Shown here: positions 1-9,950 of the stretch, one piece after another
How the letters are laid out: the number at the start of each line of letters is the position of its first letter
Numbering within the stretch: the stretch's first letter is position 1
Assembly (NCBI GenBank): GCA_965250025.1
Contig: OZ252283.1
Coordinates: 1,426,001 to 1,490,000 of the forward strand
Direction: 5' to 3'
DNA: 64,000 nt
Source of the DNA: CBDDLD01 sp965250025
GTDB lineage: Bacteria; Bacteroidota; Bacteroidia; Flavobacteriales; Flavobacteriaceae
Notes under the pieces: generated by a model
The model's input: only the letters and a program-made list of their open reading frames with translations
Told to the model about the DNA's origin: nothing
Databases searched by the model: none
Position numbers and translations under genes: made by a program

Positions 1-271
1 TGTCTGCATTAAGTTCTGACAATGTGTGCCAGACCTGCATGCAAATATCAATGGTTTTGTAGATCTCCCCATCTGGAATTTCAATGATCTCTATAGTTGT
101 GGTATCCATTTCCAGATGCTCTAGAAATGATGGTAAACAATATTGATGTGTATTAGAATCAACAATAATAAATACTTTGGAATGCTTTGAAGAAGCTAGG
201 TATATATTGAGCTTTTCGTATGCAATAGTATTGAAATGAATATCACAATGATCTGTAAGTATAGAGGTCAT
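1..271 (-). CDS. aroB: 3-dehydroquinate synthase, N-terminal fragment (cut by window edge)
   Basis: Reading the minus strand from the ATG at 269-271 gives an open frame of 90 codons that continues past base 1. The visible part includes VFIIVDSNTH and IIEIPDGE, which resemble the N-terminal NAD-binding part of 3-dehydroquinate synthases of flavobacteria. That enzyme converts DAHP to 3-dehydroquinate in the shikimate pathway in the cytoplasm. The catalytic metal-binding half lies outside the window. The gene is divergent from proline dehydrogenase with 95 bases between the two starts. The identification rests on family resemblance of a short fragment. Confidence 0.75.
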   Translation of the reverse strand, partial: MTSILTDHCDIHFNTIAYEKLNIYLASSKHSKVFIIVDSNTHQYCLPSFLEHLEMDTTTIEIIEIPDGEIYKTIDICMQVWHTLSELNAD

Positions 272-341
272 TTAGAAAAAATTAATGCAAATTATGGCGT
301 GAAAATACTGAGTTTTTTCATAAAAAGACTTATGTAATAAA

Positions 342-349
342 TATATTTG
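342..349 (+). promoter_or_regulatory. candidate -7 promoter element for proline dehydrogenase
   Basis: TATATTTG matches the Bacteroidota -7 consensus TAnnTTTG and lies 17 bases before the ATG at 367. No clear TTG -33 element is visible; a T-run at 313-318 is the nearest candidate. Confidence 0.45.
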
Positions 350-366
350 CGTTAATATAACTAGCT

Positions 367-1539
367 ATGGTAAACAAACAACTTTTTGAAAACACTGCCA
401 GTGCGTTTGCATTAAAATCAGATTCAGAATTAGAGCGCGCTTATTTTCTTTTTAAGATGATATCTCATCAACCTTTGGTTCGAATTGGTACGGCGGCTAC
501 CAACTTTGCACTCAAGGCTAATTTGCCGGTAGAAGGGTTGATACGATCTACAGTTTTTGATCATTTTTGCGGTGGTGTTAATGAAGACGATTGTCTTGAG
601 GTTATTGATAAAATGTATACTCGAGGAGTAAGTTCAGTGCTGGATTATTCTGTAGAAGGCAAGGCTACAGAAGAACAGTTTGATATTGCAATGCACAAAA
701 CCTTAGAGATTATAACATTTGCAGACAAGAAAGAGGCGATGCCAATAGCTGTTTTTAAACCTACAGGTTTTGGAAGGTTCTACTTGTATCAAAAACTAAC
801 GGAAGGTAAAGCACTTACTGATGAAGAGCAAGAAGAATGGCATCGTGTTGTGGAGCGCTACCATAAGGTATGTCAATTGGCTAAAGAAAAGGATGTCGAA
901 CTGTTAATTGATGCGGAGGAAAGTTGGATGCAGGATGCAGCAGACGATCTTATAGAAGAAATGATGAAGCTGTATAACACCGAAAAGCCTATAGTATATA
1001 ATACATTACAAACGTATCGTTGGGACCGTTTAGACTATCTGAAAGCGCTTCATCAACGTGCCATTGAAAATAACTTCAAAGTCGGTATTAAAATTGTTAG
1101 AGGTGCTTACATGGAAAAAGAACGTCATAGGGCAGAGGATAACGGGTACCGATCTCCAATATGTGTTGACAAACAAGCTACGGATGATAATTTTAATGCT
1201 TCAATGACTTACATGTTGAATAATCTTAAAGATATATCCATTTTTATTGGAAGTCATAATGAAGAAAGTTGTTATTTGGCTATGGAGCTTATGGAAAAAA
1301 ACGGTGTATCAAAACATGATAATAACGTTTGGTTTGGTCAATTATATGGTATGAGTGATCATATCAGTTTTAATCTGGCCAAAGAAGGTTATAATGTAGC
1401 TAAATATGTGCCTTTCGGACCGGTGAAAGATGTTATGCCATACCTTATTAGACGTGCGGAAGAAAATACATCAGTAGCAGGACAAACGAATAGAGAATTA
1501 GCTCTATTAAAGGCAGAAAAGCAACGACGAAAGTTATAA
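367..1539 (+). CDS. proline dehydrogenase
   Basis: This 390-residue cytoplasmic flavoenzyme should oxidise proline to pyrroline-5-carboxylate, the first step of proline catabolism. The TIM-barrel signature KIVRGAYMEKER is near residue 240, and the C-terminal substrate/FAD region contains YLIRRAEENTSVAGQ around residues 358-372, the usual RRxxEN-type ending. It is a monofunctional enzyme, because no P5C dehydrogenase domain follows. The ATG start at 367 fits the -7 element just upstream. It sits between aroB (divergent) and a GNAT-like gene 35 bases downstream, with no obvious proline-use partner nearby. Confidence 0.93.
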   Translation: MVNKQLFENTASAFALKSDSELERAYFLFKMISHQPLVRIGTAATNFALKANLPVEGLIRSTVFDHFCGGVNEDDCLEVIDKMYTRGVSSVLDYSVEGKATEEQFDIAMHKTLEIITFADKKEAMPIAVFKPTGFGRFYLYQKLTEGKALTDEEQEEWHRVVERYHKVCQLAKEKDVELLIDAEESWMQDAADDLIEEMMKLYNTEKPIVYNTLQTYRWDRLDYLKALHQRAIENNFKVGIKIVRGAYMEKERHRAEDNGYRSPICVDKQATDDNFNASMTYMLNNLKDISIFIGSHNEESCYLAMELMEKNGVSKHDNNVWFGQLYGMSDHISFNLAKEGYNVAKYVPFGPVKDVMPYLIRRAEENTSVAGQTNRELALLKAEKQRRKL

Positions 1540-1574
1540 AATAAGTTGTACTTTTCGACCAACTTAAACTTGTC

Positions 1575-2579
1575 ATGAAAAACAATCCTTTTGCTTCTGA
1601 AACCTATAAAAATATTTGGCTCAAGCATTACAATGATAAGAATGATGCTGTTGAATTCGATAGCATTAAAAATGTATCTTTTGTAAAACAAAACGGAGGT
1701 AAATATGTCAATGTCGGTAAAAACTTCACTAACGGAATGTTGTATTCCGTAGAGCCTTCTGCCGAAGACTTTAAAGGAAAAACATTTGTAGTTTATGACG
1801 TACCCGAATACTTTAAGGTTCAGGGACCTGAAAAAGAGACAGCATTAAGTGTACTTAAAGTAAGACAGTATAAAGGCTTATATGTGGATCTTACAATATA
1901 TGATAAGCTAGAAGATGTACTGCCTAGTAGATTTAAAAGCAGTAGGAGCCGTTATAATTTCAGAAACTCAATCAAGAAATTAGAAAAGAATCATGAGATC
2001 TCTCAAAACGTATTTTTTGGCGACATCTCTAAAGCAACCTATGATTATTTGATCCGGGAGTTTGAACGTATTTTGGAAGAACGGTTCGATAAAATCAGTA
2101 CCCATAATACGGTATTACCGATGTGGGATTTCTACAAAGAGGTGTTATATCCTTTAATTTTAGAAAAGCAGGTGGCTTTAAATGTGATTTATGATGGAGA
2201 TAAGCCTATAGCATTGTCTTTCAGTTTTGTGTACGATGATGTTTTTATTGTTGCACTAAGAACTTTTGATATTAACTATTCAAGACAAGGTATAGGAAAT
2301 ATAGAAATATATAAGCTTATTGATTGGAGTATGGATAATGGTATCAGATATCTGGACTTTTCCAAAGGCGAAAGCGAGTATAAGGAACGTTGGTGTGATG
2401 TTGAATACAATTACGAACATCACATTTTGTACGATTCCAAATCTATACGTGCCAGATTTTCAGCGCATCTAACAGCAAGGAAATTTAAAATAAAGCAGTA
2501 TCTAAGAGATAAAAAGATTAATATAATGCTTACAAAGGTGATCTATAAGCTGAAAAACTTCAATGGTAAGTCAAAATAA
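1575..2579 (+). CDS. GNAT-superfamily acyltransferase (Acetyltransf_6/BioF2-like)
   Basis: The 334-residue protein looks like the FemAB/GNAT-fold family often labelled Acetyltransf_6. The central region has SRYNFRNSIKKLEK near residue 130, followed by a second-lobe segment with RQGIGNIEIYKLIDW and YLDFSKGESEYKERW around residues 235-280, typical of the acyl-donor-binding half. No signal peptide or membrane segment is seen. It converges on the wzc gene with only two bases between the stop codons, so it lies at the edge of the exopolysaccharide locus but on the other strand. A role in N-acylating a sugar or surface molecule is plausible but unproven. Confidence 0.7.
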   Translation: MKNNPFASETYKNIWLKHYNDKNDAVEFDSIKNVSFVKQNGGKYVNVGKNFTNGMLYSVEPSAEDFKGKTFVVYDVPEYFKVQGPEKETALSVLKVRQYKGLYVDLTIYDKLEDVLPSRFKSSRSRYNFRNSIKKLEKNHEISQNVFFGDISKATYDYLIREFERILEERFDKISTHNTVLPMWDFYKEVLYPLILEKQVALNVIYDGDKPIALSFSFVYDDVFIVALRTFDINYSRQGIGNIEIYKLIDWSMDNGIRYLDFSKGESEYKERWCDVEYNYEHHILYDSKSIRARFSAHLTARKFKIKQYLRDKKINIMLTKVIYKLKNFNGKSK

Positions 2580-2581
2580 GC

Positions 2582-4939
2582 TTATCCAAATTTATACCAC
2601 TTTTTCTTTTTGGTATTAGACCCATAGCCATAACCGTAACCATAACCCGCTTTCTTTTTGGTGCCATTTAATAACAATGCCATATTTGGTAAGCGTTTTT
2701 CGTCGTACATGGTCCTGGCAACATGGAGTTGACGTTTATCAAGGTTATCAGCACTAACAACATAAAGGAACATGTCTGCATGGTCTGAAATGAGTAGTGT
2801 ATCTGTAACAAGGCCTACTGCTGCTGTATCAACAATAACATAATCGTATTCTTTCTTCACTTGAGTAAAAAGACTTTTAACACGGTCATTCATCAGTAAT
2901 TCCGCCGGGTTAGGAGGGATGGTACCAGAAGGAATGATATCAAAACCGTCTTTTTTGTCTATAGGATACACCACATCTGAGATTTTTATACTGGTATCAC
3001 TAATGTAATCCGTAAGCCCTTTTTGGGACTGGTCTACCTTTAAATACTTGCTAGCATTAGGAACTCGAATATCTGTTTCAATCAAAAGAACTTTTTTGCC
3101 AGAATGCGCTATAGTCATTGCGAGGTTTACAGAAGTATGTGATTTCCCTTCTCCTGCAGTTGTAGAGGTAACAAAAATAGTCTTGCCTACTTTTGCTTTA
3201 TCCTTTAGCATAAAATCAACATTGGTTCTAAGCAGTCTGAAAGCTTCCGCCTTGGGCGAATAATCGACTTTTGAAACCAATATTTTTTTCTTTCCGTTAC
3301 CATATCTTGGAATGTCTCCAATGTATGGCGCTGCAACTTGAGAAGTAAGATCGTCTCTGGTATGGATTTTAGAATCTAAAAGGTCTTTCAAGTATATATA
3401 AGCAATAGGGAAGATGAGTCCTAGCATAAATGCAACCACATAAACAATGCTCTTTTTTGGAAAAACAGGAATTGCAGACGTATATGCGCTTTCTACAATC
3501 TTAGCTTTAGGGGAAGAAATACCTAATGTAATGGCTGTTTCTTCACGCTTTTGTAATAAATACAGATATAAAGATTCTTTAATACTCTGTTGCCTGTTGA
3601 TATCTCTGAATTGTCGTTCTTTACCGGGCGCAGAATAAATTTGAGAACTGATTCGAGCACTTTCATTATTTAAGGTGTTTAGGGTTATCTGTTGGGATTG
3701 TTTCAGATTTTCTAAACTTTGATTCAGGTTTTCTTTAAGTGTGTTAATCTGATTATTCAGATTGATCACGGTAGGGTTCTTTTCACTTGAATTTTTTAGT
3801 ATTCTATTACGCTGTAATACAAGATCATTATGATTCTTGGTGATTTGAGCAACATTTGGGTCTTCTAAACCTATATTAGAGGGAAGCAGATCCGATTCAC
3901 TACTATTCGCTTCAATATGACTTGCCATATAATCAATAATCTGAATTTGATTATTAGTGCGGATTAAATTTTGCTCATTTTCTTTTTCCGTTTGTAAAAA
4001 TATTGCAGATTGTGATGTTAAATTTGATAAACGATTGGTTTTTTTGACGTTTTCTGCGGTTAGGTCAACCTGCTCTAATTCATCGGAAACGATTTCTAAT
4101 CTGTTATTAATAAAATCAGAAGTGGCTTTAACGACCAACTTTTTATCATTGATAGCATCTTCGTTATAGTTCTCAATGAGACTGTCAAGAATGTCTTCGG
4201 CCTTTTCCTTTACATTTTCCTGAAGTGTAAATGAGATGACGTTAGAATCCATTGTTGTCAGGATGTTTATACGCTCTTTATACACTTCAACAACTTCCAA
4301 AACAGGAGTGATTTTTACTTTTAGATTAGCGCCTATTTTGCCTTCATACTGTCCAATGTTTGGGGTAATGATAAGGTCGCCAACATGAGTTTCTATTTTA
4401 TCTCCAAAAGAGTAACTGGTGCCGGTAATACCATCCTGATCTATAATGCTGCTATTGTCAGCATTTGAAATGACAAAGCGAGTAGGGTCGGTAATTTTAA
4501 CATAAAATGTAGTATCTAATTTATGGATTACAGAATCTTTAGCAATGAAGTTAAGATTAAAAGGCTTGTTGTTGTAAAGTTCTTGTTCTTTCAACCTCCC
4601 AAGCTGATTATAGGAAATGTTTAGTCCCAGGTCTGTAACAACCTGTTCCAGAACGACTCTCGATTTTAAAATTTCTACTTCATCCAATACATTAGAGGCA
4701 TTGTTGGCAAACAGTCCATAAGTTTGAAGTTTCGAAATTTCAGGAAGCTTGCCTTTACCTTTATCATCTGTTAATCGTATCGATGCTGTTGCTTGGTATT
4801 TATTCGTAGCATAGCGCAAATACAATGTGGCTAAAGCTATGGCCAAAATAACACATGTAAAAATCAGTTTCCACCGCGATAAATAGGTTTCAACAGAGTT
4901 TTTAATGCTATCCTTGTTTTGTAAGTTATTTTGGCTCAT
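2582..4939 (-). CDS. Wzc-type polysaccharide co-polymerase and tyrosine autokinase
   Basis: The 785-residue inner-membrane protein should control chain length and export of the exopolysaccharide with the Wza pore. It has an N-terminal Wzz domain with a first membrane segment near residues 28-45, a long coiled-coil periplasmic region, a second membrane segment near 500-520 and a cytoplasmic BY-kinase domain. The kinase has Walker A TTAGEGKS near residue 595, a Walker A' segment VLLIETDIRVP near 625 and Walker B YVIVDTAAVG near 703. The C terminus is a tyrosine cluster (GYGYGYGYG then KKKKWYKFG), the usual autophosphorylation tail. It is the last gene of the minus-strand locus, 14 bases after wza. 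Confidence 0.93.
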   Translation of the reverse strand: MSQNNLQNKDSIKNSVETYLSRWKLIFTCVILAIALATLYLRYATNKYQATASIRLTDDKGKGKLPEISKLQTYGLFANNASNVLDEVEILKSRVVLEQVVTDLGLNISYNQLGRLKEQELYNNKPFNLNFIAKDSVIHKLDTTFYVKITDPTRFVISNADNSSIIDQDGITGTSYSFGDKIETHVGDLIITPNIGQYEGKIGANLKVKITPVLEVVEVYKERINILTTMDSNVISFTLQENVKEKAEDILDSLIENYNEDAINDKKLVVKATSDFINNRLEIVSDELEQVDLTAENVKKTNRLSNLTSQSAIFLQTEKENEQNLIRTNNQIQIIDYMASHIEANSSESDLLPSNIGLEDPNVAQITKNHNDLVLQRNRILKNSSEKNPTVINLNNQINTLKENLNQSLENLKQSQQITLNTLNNESARISSQIYSAPGKERQFRDINRQQSIKESLYLYLLQKREETAITLGISSPKAKIVESAYTSAIPVFPKKSIVYVVAFMLGLIFPIAYIYLKDLLDSKIHTRDDLTSQVAAPYIGDIPRYGNGKKKILVSKVDYSPKAEAFRLLRTNVDFMLKDKAKVGKTIFVTSTTAGEGKSHTSVNLAMTIAHSGKKVLLIETDIRVPNASKYLKVDQSQKGLTDYISDTSIKISDVVYPIDKKDGFDIIPSGTIPPNPAELLMNDRVKSLFTQVKKEYDYVIVDTAAVGLVTDTLLISDHADMFLYVVSADNLDKRQLHVARTMYDEKRLPNMALLLNGTKKKAGYGYGYGYGSNTKKKKWYKFG

Positions 4940-4953
4940 AAGTAATGATGTGT

Positions 4954-5733
4954 TTAATTAGCAATAAAAATAGCTGCAATAGTAGCTAAAGTCCCCACTG
5001 CGGAAATCAATACCGCATTATTTTGGTTAAATGAAGATTGACGAATCTTGGCATTATTAGGTTCTACATAAATAACATCATTCTGTTGTAAATAATATAA
5101 AGGCGAATTAATAACGTTTACAGAAGTGAGATCGATCTTTTCAAAGCGTTTCTGTCCATCCACTTCTCGAATTAAAAATACGTTTTTACGTTGGCCGTAT
5201 ATCGTAAGATCATTTGCTAATCCAAGAGCCTCTAGTAAGGTTATGCGTTCGTCTTGAATGGTAAAAGTACCCGGGCTTGCGACTTCTCCAATAATAGTTA
5301 CTGTAAAGTTAGCTAATCGGATATTTACTATAGGGTCTTTAATGTATTCGGTGAGTCGTTTCTTTAGCATGGCTGTAGCCTGTGTACGTGTAAGTCCGGC
5401 CATTTTAATAGTGCCTAATACAGGAAATTCTATATTGCCATCATAATCTATAAGATAAGTTTGCATTTTTAAATTTCCTTGGGCACTGATAACATCAGCA
5501 TTGTAGGATACTGCAGGAAGGTTAAAAGGTCTAACAGCATCAGGATCTAAGGCAGAGACGTCAATAGTAAGAAGATCGTCTGTTTTATAGATAAGTTCCT
5601 GAGGTTCTGAATTGGCGATGCCTTTTGTAATATGCTCGTCTTGAAAATAGATAAGATCTTTTCTGGAAGCACACGAGGTTGCTGCAAGCAATCCAATTAA
5701 AGCAATGAGTATGGTAGTAGTTCTTGTTTTCAT
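4954..5733 (-). CDS. Wza-like polysaccharide export lipoprotein
   Basis: This 259-residue protein starts with a lipoprotein signal peptide ending LLAATSCAS (Cys near residue 21), so it should be anchored in the outer membrane. Then come a polysaccharide export (Poly_export) domain with DDLLTIDVSALDPD, and an SLBB-like segment IIGEVASPGTFTIQDERITLLEALGLA around residues 148-175. A hydrophobic C-terminal helix (ISAVGTLATIAAIFI) ends the protein. It is shorter than E. coli Wza, as is common in Bacteroidota. It lies between the dehydratase and wzc in the same orientation and is the presumed export channel for their product. Confidence 0.92.
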   Translation of the reverse strand: MKTRTTTILIALIGLLAATSCASRKDLIYFQDEHITKGIANSEPQELIYKTDDLLTIDVSALDPDAVRPFNLPAVSYNADVISAQGNLKMQTYLIDYDGNIEFPVLGTIKMAGLTRTQATAMLKKRLTEYIKDPIVNIRLANFTVTIIGEVASPGTFTIQDERITLLEALGLANDLTIYGQRKNVFLIREVDGQKRFEKIDLTSVNVINSPLYYLQQNDVIYVEPNNAKIRQSSFNQNNAVLISAVGTLATIAAIFIAN

Positions 5734-5743
5734 TATATAGGTT

Positions 5744-7648
5744 TTATAAATTGGGTTTTGTATCGGTATCTAAAACTTCAAATTTAGAATTGTTAGAGAT
5801 GTACTCTGGTACTATTGTTTTTATAAGCGAAACGATTTCTAAAGGTTGAGTTATAGACTTAATATTGGAAAGTTGAATGATGTTTTTTTCAACCTTTTCA
5901 ATATCAATATGTTTTGATTTTGCAATCATGATTTTTTCATGATACGTTTTTTTAGTGTTTTCTCCATCAGCTAACAGTTCTTCATAAATCTTTTCTCCAG
6001 GTCTTAAGCCGGTAATCTTTATATCGATATCTTCAGGATATCTCAAGCCTGATAAAATGATCATGTTAACTGCCAGATTAAAAATCTTTATAGGTTTACC
6101 CATATCAAAAACAAAGATTTCACTACCATTACCCATGGCAGCGGCTTCTAATACTAGCTGACAAGCTTCAGGAATGGTCATAAAATACCGGGTAATCTCC
6201 TTGTGAGTTACCGTAAGTGGTCCACCTTGCTCTATTTGCTTTTTGAAGAGTGGAATTACAGAGCCGTTAGACCCTAAAACATTACCAAAACGTGTGGTAA
6301 TAAATTTTGTGTGACCTTTCCCTTTAAGACAGCTAACATACAGCTCTGCAATTCTTTTTGTTGCGCCCATCACATTGGTAGGGTTTACAGCTTTATCTGT
6401 GGAGATCAACACAAATTTATTGACACTATGCTTTACTGAGAGCTCGGCTACATTTTTAGTACCATTAATATTAACAGAAACAGCTTCATATGGATTGTTT
6501 TCCATTAAAGGGACATGCTTATAGGCCGCAGCATGGAAAACAATTTTTGGTTTATAGGAATTAAAAATTTGGTCTATACGGGCTTTATTTCGTACATCAG
6601 CAATAATAGTTTTAATGTTTTTGAATCCTAACTGCTTAAATTCTTGCTGTACATCATATAAAGCAGATTCAGCATTGTCTACCAAGATTAACTTCTTGTA
6701 ATTGTATAGGCTGATCTTTCTGCATAGCTCGCTACCTATAGATCCGGCTGCTCCGGTAATCAAGATGACCTTATTGTCGTATTGTTCTATAAGGTCCGGG
6801 TTTTTAATGGTTATAGGTTCTCTGCCTAGGAGATCTTCAATTTTTACTTCTTTAATTTGACCTGCACTGAGATCACCATCAATCCATTGTTGTACCGGAG
6901 GAACAATCTTAACCTTGAGTCCAAGCGTAAATAGATAACCTGTTATTTGTAATAGTCGTGAAGAGTCTATATTTTGTATTGAGATAATGACTTCTTCAAT
7001 TTTATTCTTTTCTATATAGTTATTATCTATCTGATCTATACTGTAGACTTTCAGTAGGTTGATTTTTTTGCCAATCTTTCGTTCATCATCATCGATAAAT
7101 CCAACGATCTCTACTCCGGTTTTTGTGTCATTTTTAAGAGCGTCATAGGTTAACATTCCGGAGTTTCCAGCTCCAAAAATGAGGACATTCGATATGGTCT
7201 TAAAGTCTTGAGTAATGTAATTATAGAGTGATTTAATAAACAGTTTGGCGCCTATTAAAAATAATATATTGAGAAGAAGGTGTATGTATATTATTGATCC
7301 GGAGATATTAAAAATACTCGCTTCATCAAATTTTCTACTAATAAATGTGCAGGCTATGAGTATTGTTGCCAATATGTTAGCGCCAATAATGATATTTACA
7401 ATATCTTTAAATCCGGTAAACCGCACGACACCTTTGTATGAGCCAACAGCTAAAAAGCTAATGATAGATGCTGTTATTACATAAGGAATTTGCTTTATTA
7501 ACAGGGAAATATCAAAATCAAAATGGAAATTAAAGCGTATAAGATGTGCGATAAAAAACGTAACAACAATAACACCAATATCAAATAGCATGACCAACCA
7601 TTTGGAGGCATATTGCTTAGATATTTTATTTAAAAACCGTGTTATCAT
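5744..7648 (-). CDS. membrane-bound nucleotide-sugar 4,6-dehydratase (PglF/WbpM/CapD family)
   Basis: The 634-residue protein has four N-terminal membrane segments, a first nucleotide-binding region (FGAGNSGMLTYDAL, about residues 160-175), and a C-terminal SDR dehydratase domain with GAAGSIGSEL near residue 301 and STDKAVNPTNVMGATKR near 420. Family members convert UDP-GlcNAc to the 4-keto-6-deoxy sugar. Its ATG overlaps the stop of the upstream aminotransferase gene by four bases, so the two are translationally coupled. Together they would make a UDP-4-amino-4,6-dideoxy sugar, as PglF and PglE do. The exact sugar cannot be read from sequence. Confidence 0.92.
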   Translation of the reverse strand: MITRFLNKISKQYASKWLVMLFDIGVIVVTFFIAHLIRFNFHFDFDISLLIKQIPYVITASIISFLAVGSYKGVVRFTGFKDIVNIIIGANILATILIACTFISRKFDEASIFNISGSIIYIHLLLNILFLIGAKLFIKSLYNYITQDFKTISNVLIFGAGNSGMLTYDALKNDTKTGVEIVGFIDDDERKIGKKINLLKVYSIDQIDNNYIEKNKIEEVIISIQNIDSSRLLQITGYLFTLGLKVKIVPPVQQWIDGDLSAGQIKEVKIEDLLGREPITIKNPDLIEQYDNKVILITGAAGSIGSELCRKISLYNYKKLILVDNAESALYDVQQEFKQLGFKNIKTIIADVRNKARIDQIFNSYKPKIVFHAAAYKHVPLMENNPYEAVSVNINGTKNVAELSVKHSVNKFVLISTDKAVNPTNVMGATKRIAELYVSCLKGKGHTKFITTRFGNVLGSNGSVIPLFKKQIEQGGPLTVTHKEITRYFMTIPEACQLVLEAAAMGNGSEIFVFDMGKPIKIFNLAVNMIILSGLRYPEDIDIKITGLRPGEKIYEELLADGENTKKTYHEKIMIAKSKHIDIEKVEKNIIQLSNIKSITQPLEIVSLIKTIVPEYISNNSKFEVLDTDTKPNL

Positions 7649-8769
7649 ACTGCAAAATACGTTTTTATCACTGAAATTACTCTATTTATCTCATTGTCAG
7701 TAAGGTTAGAGCCGCTTGGTAAGCAAAGCCCTTTTTCGAACAGATCGTCCGATATGCCATTACGATACATGGGAGCATCTGCGAACACCGGTTGCTGGTG
7801 CATAGGTTTCCATAAGGGCCTGGACTCAATATTTTCCTCAGCTAATGCCAGTCTTATATCTTCTCGGGTTTTGTGATCAGGAAGCACGATACACGTCAAC
7901 CAACGGTTTGAAAAGTATCCGGAAGGTTCATTCTGAAGTGTTATAGAGGATATGTTTTGAAATGCTTCTTTATAAGTTTCAAAATTTAACCTTCTTTTTT
8001 CCACATGCTGATCTAAGATTGTCATTTGACCTCTTCCGATACCTGCAACGATATTAGACATTCTGTAGTTATAACCTATATTAGAATGTAAATATGCAGG
8101 CGATTCATCACGTGCCTGTGTTGCTAGGAAAACAGCTTTGTCTTTCATTGCTTCTGACGCAGTGACCAAAGCACCACCTCCAGAGGTGGTGATGATCTTA
8201 TTGCCGTTAAAAGATAATATGGAAAAATCTCCAAATGTACCACAGTTCTGGTCTCGATATCTACTTCCTAATGATTCCGCACTGTCTTCAATAACTTGAA
8301 TTTCGTACGTTCTGGCAATATTGTGGATTTCGTCCACCTTGTATGGCATACCGTATAAATGAACGGCAATAATAGCCTTGGGTTTTTTGCCTTTTTTTAT
8401 ACGATCTTTAATGGCTGTTTCCAGTTGCTCAGGACATATATTCCAAGTCTCAGATTCACTGTCTACAAAAACAGGTTTGGCACCCTAATATACGATAGGG
8501 TTTGCTGATGCAGAAAATGTTTTGCTTTGGCATATGACTTCGTCACCATAGCCAACATCTGACATAACAAGACTTAAGTGAAGTGCAGCTGTGCCTGAGG
8601 CTAATGCAGCTACATGTAAATTCTGCCCTAAATAATTTTTAAGGTCGTTTTCAAAGCCAGTAACATTAGGTCCAAGTGGAGCAATCCAATTGGTATCAAA
8701 GGCTTCCTGTATGTATAATTGCTCATTACCACTCATGTGTGGTGATGATAACCATATTTTATCTTTCAT
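7645..8769 (-). pseudogene. DegT/DnrJ/EryC1 sugar aminotransferase interrupted by an in-frame amber codon
   Basis: Two minus-strand open frames, 8485-8769 and 7645-8349, lie in the same frame. The 45 codons between them are open and encode typical family sequence (GAKPVFVDSESETWN then AIIAVHLYG). The only interruption is TAG at 8485-8487, codon 95 of 374. The joined protein matches a full-length PLP-dependent sugar aminotransferase: ASGTAALHL binds the cofactor phosphate, EDSAE is near residue 162, and the Schiff-base lysine in SFNGNKIITT is about Lys191. The second part lacks the N-terminal PLP-binding region, so a restart product should be inactive. A single-base change from CAG or TTG would create the stop. 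It could be a real mutation or a base-call error. Confidence 0.85.
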
Positions 8770-8963
8770 TAGACATTTTTCAAGTCTCAGCCTAAAGATT
8801 TGAGGGCTAATTTTAGGTGTTTGGGACTTTTTGATTAATAGCTTACATAAGCTAAATAAGTTGTTAAAGACGAAATATTAAAACAAAATGAGATTATTAC
8901 GATAAAATGATTGTTTTAAACGATATAGATAAAACCCATATACATGAAGTGTAAAATTGTTAG

Positions 8964-9950
8964 TTAAACGACACGCTTATTTTTGAACGCTACTGCAGCT
9001 TCAGTCATCGTACAACTTTTAAAATTGTAGGTGCTTTGTAAATGCGAATAGTGTTCAAAGATTTGTTTCAAATTATTGAAATTCATGGTTTTGTTTTCTC
9101 CAAAATTATGCGGATGCCACCACAAGTGATAGACCTTATTGCTCTTAGCTGCTTTGGTCATGGCTTTTTTAATTCGCCGTACTTTGAGTGACTCAAGGTG
9201 TTTTAGTTTTTTATGATAGGGCCTCAGGAATCGACTTGCGGGAATGTTGATGATTTGACCTCCTGAAGTATTATGGTCTTTAATATGGTAACTGTTAGAA
9301 CCTGTAATATTGAAGTAGGTGTCTAATACTCTAAGTCCAATACGTGCATAATCCATTAAAGACTTCTTTTTTGAAGTGTTATTGAAATTATACCAGCAAT
9401 TCCCTCTGTAAGATTCTATATTCAGATCTTCACATACACTTACATAGTCCTCCAAAGTTTGATTTCTTGGAAATACAATACTTCTTGTGGTTATAGCATT
9501 CTTATCAGCAATTGCTATGGCTGCTGAAAGGTCGGCTTTAAAATCCTCAACAGATTGGCCTTCTTCATAGCAGTAGTAATGACTAAAAGTATGTGTGCCT
9601 ATCTCATGAGATTTAGAAGCATTAATCTTATGTATGGTAGTGTTGGCAAAATAGTAGGCGCTATCTTCTTCTGATATGTGTTGGTAAAGCTCATAAGCAT
9701 TCAGGCTGTTGTCTGTGTAGTTGGGTTTTTGTTGTGGTATATAACTTAAAGCTTCGCTTTTATCTTTGGCAAACAATAGCCCGACAGTAGCAAAGGTTAG
9801 TTTTATGCCATGAGCCTCGCTGAGTTCTATAAGTTCTTCTATAATGGCATTTACACGACTTAATCTGGCCTTACTGTCAATCAAGCTGGTGTTGTCAAAA
9901 AAACCCCAATGCAATTCGTAATCTAATGATATGATAAATTTACCAGACAT
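8964..9950 (-). CDS. polysaccharide deacetylase (NodB-homology) family protein
   Basis: The 328-residue protein begins FIISLDYELHWGFFD, whose Asp fits the first NodB motif, and has a metal-binding motif GTHTFSHYYCYEE around residues 125-138. It also contains IVFPRNQ (third motif) and a C-terminal HLWWHPHNFGEN motif with the late histidines. Family members remove N-acetyl groups from polysaccharide chains. No signal peptide is seen, so the protein may act on cytoplasmic intermediates or be exported in an unknown way. It is followed after one base-level junction by the FemAB-like gene upstream in the operon and separated by 194 bases from the broken aminotransferase downstream. Confidence 0.82.
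   Translation of the reverse strand: MSGKFIISLDYELHWGFFDNTSLIDSKARLSRVNAIIEELIELSEAHGIKLTFATVGLLFAKDKSEALSYIPQQKPNYTDNSLNAYELYQHISEEDSAYYFANTTIHKINASKSHEIGTHTFSHYYCYEEGQSVEDFKADLSAAIAIADKNAITTRSIVFPRNQTLEDYVSVCEDLNIESYRGNCWYNFNNTSKKKSLMDYARIGLRVLDTYFNITGSNSYHIKDHNTSGGQIINIPASRFLRPYHKKLKHLESLKVRRIKKAMTKAAKSNKVYHLWWHPHNFGENKTMNFNNLKQIFEHYSHLQSTYNFKSCTMTEAAVAFKNKRVV

Noticed and set aside
1540..1574. Possible terminator after proline dehydrogenase
   Set aside because: AAGTTG and CAACTT form only a weak 6-base stem with no T-run on the right side.
8485..8487. TAG in the aminotransferase as a recoded amino acid (pyrrolysine or similar)
   Set aside because: No pyl genes or a recoding element were seen, and the site is not catalytic; mutation or base error is simpler.
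8770..8963. Gap between the deacetylase and the aminotransferase as a small gene or RNA
   Set aside because: No open frame, clear hairpin or -7 element was seen in these 194 bases.
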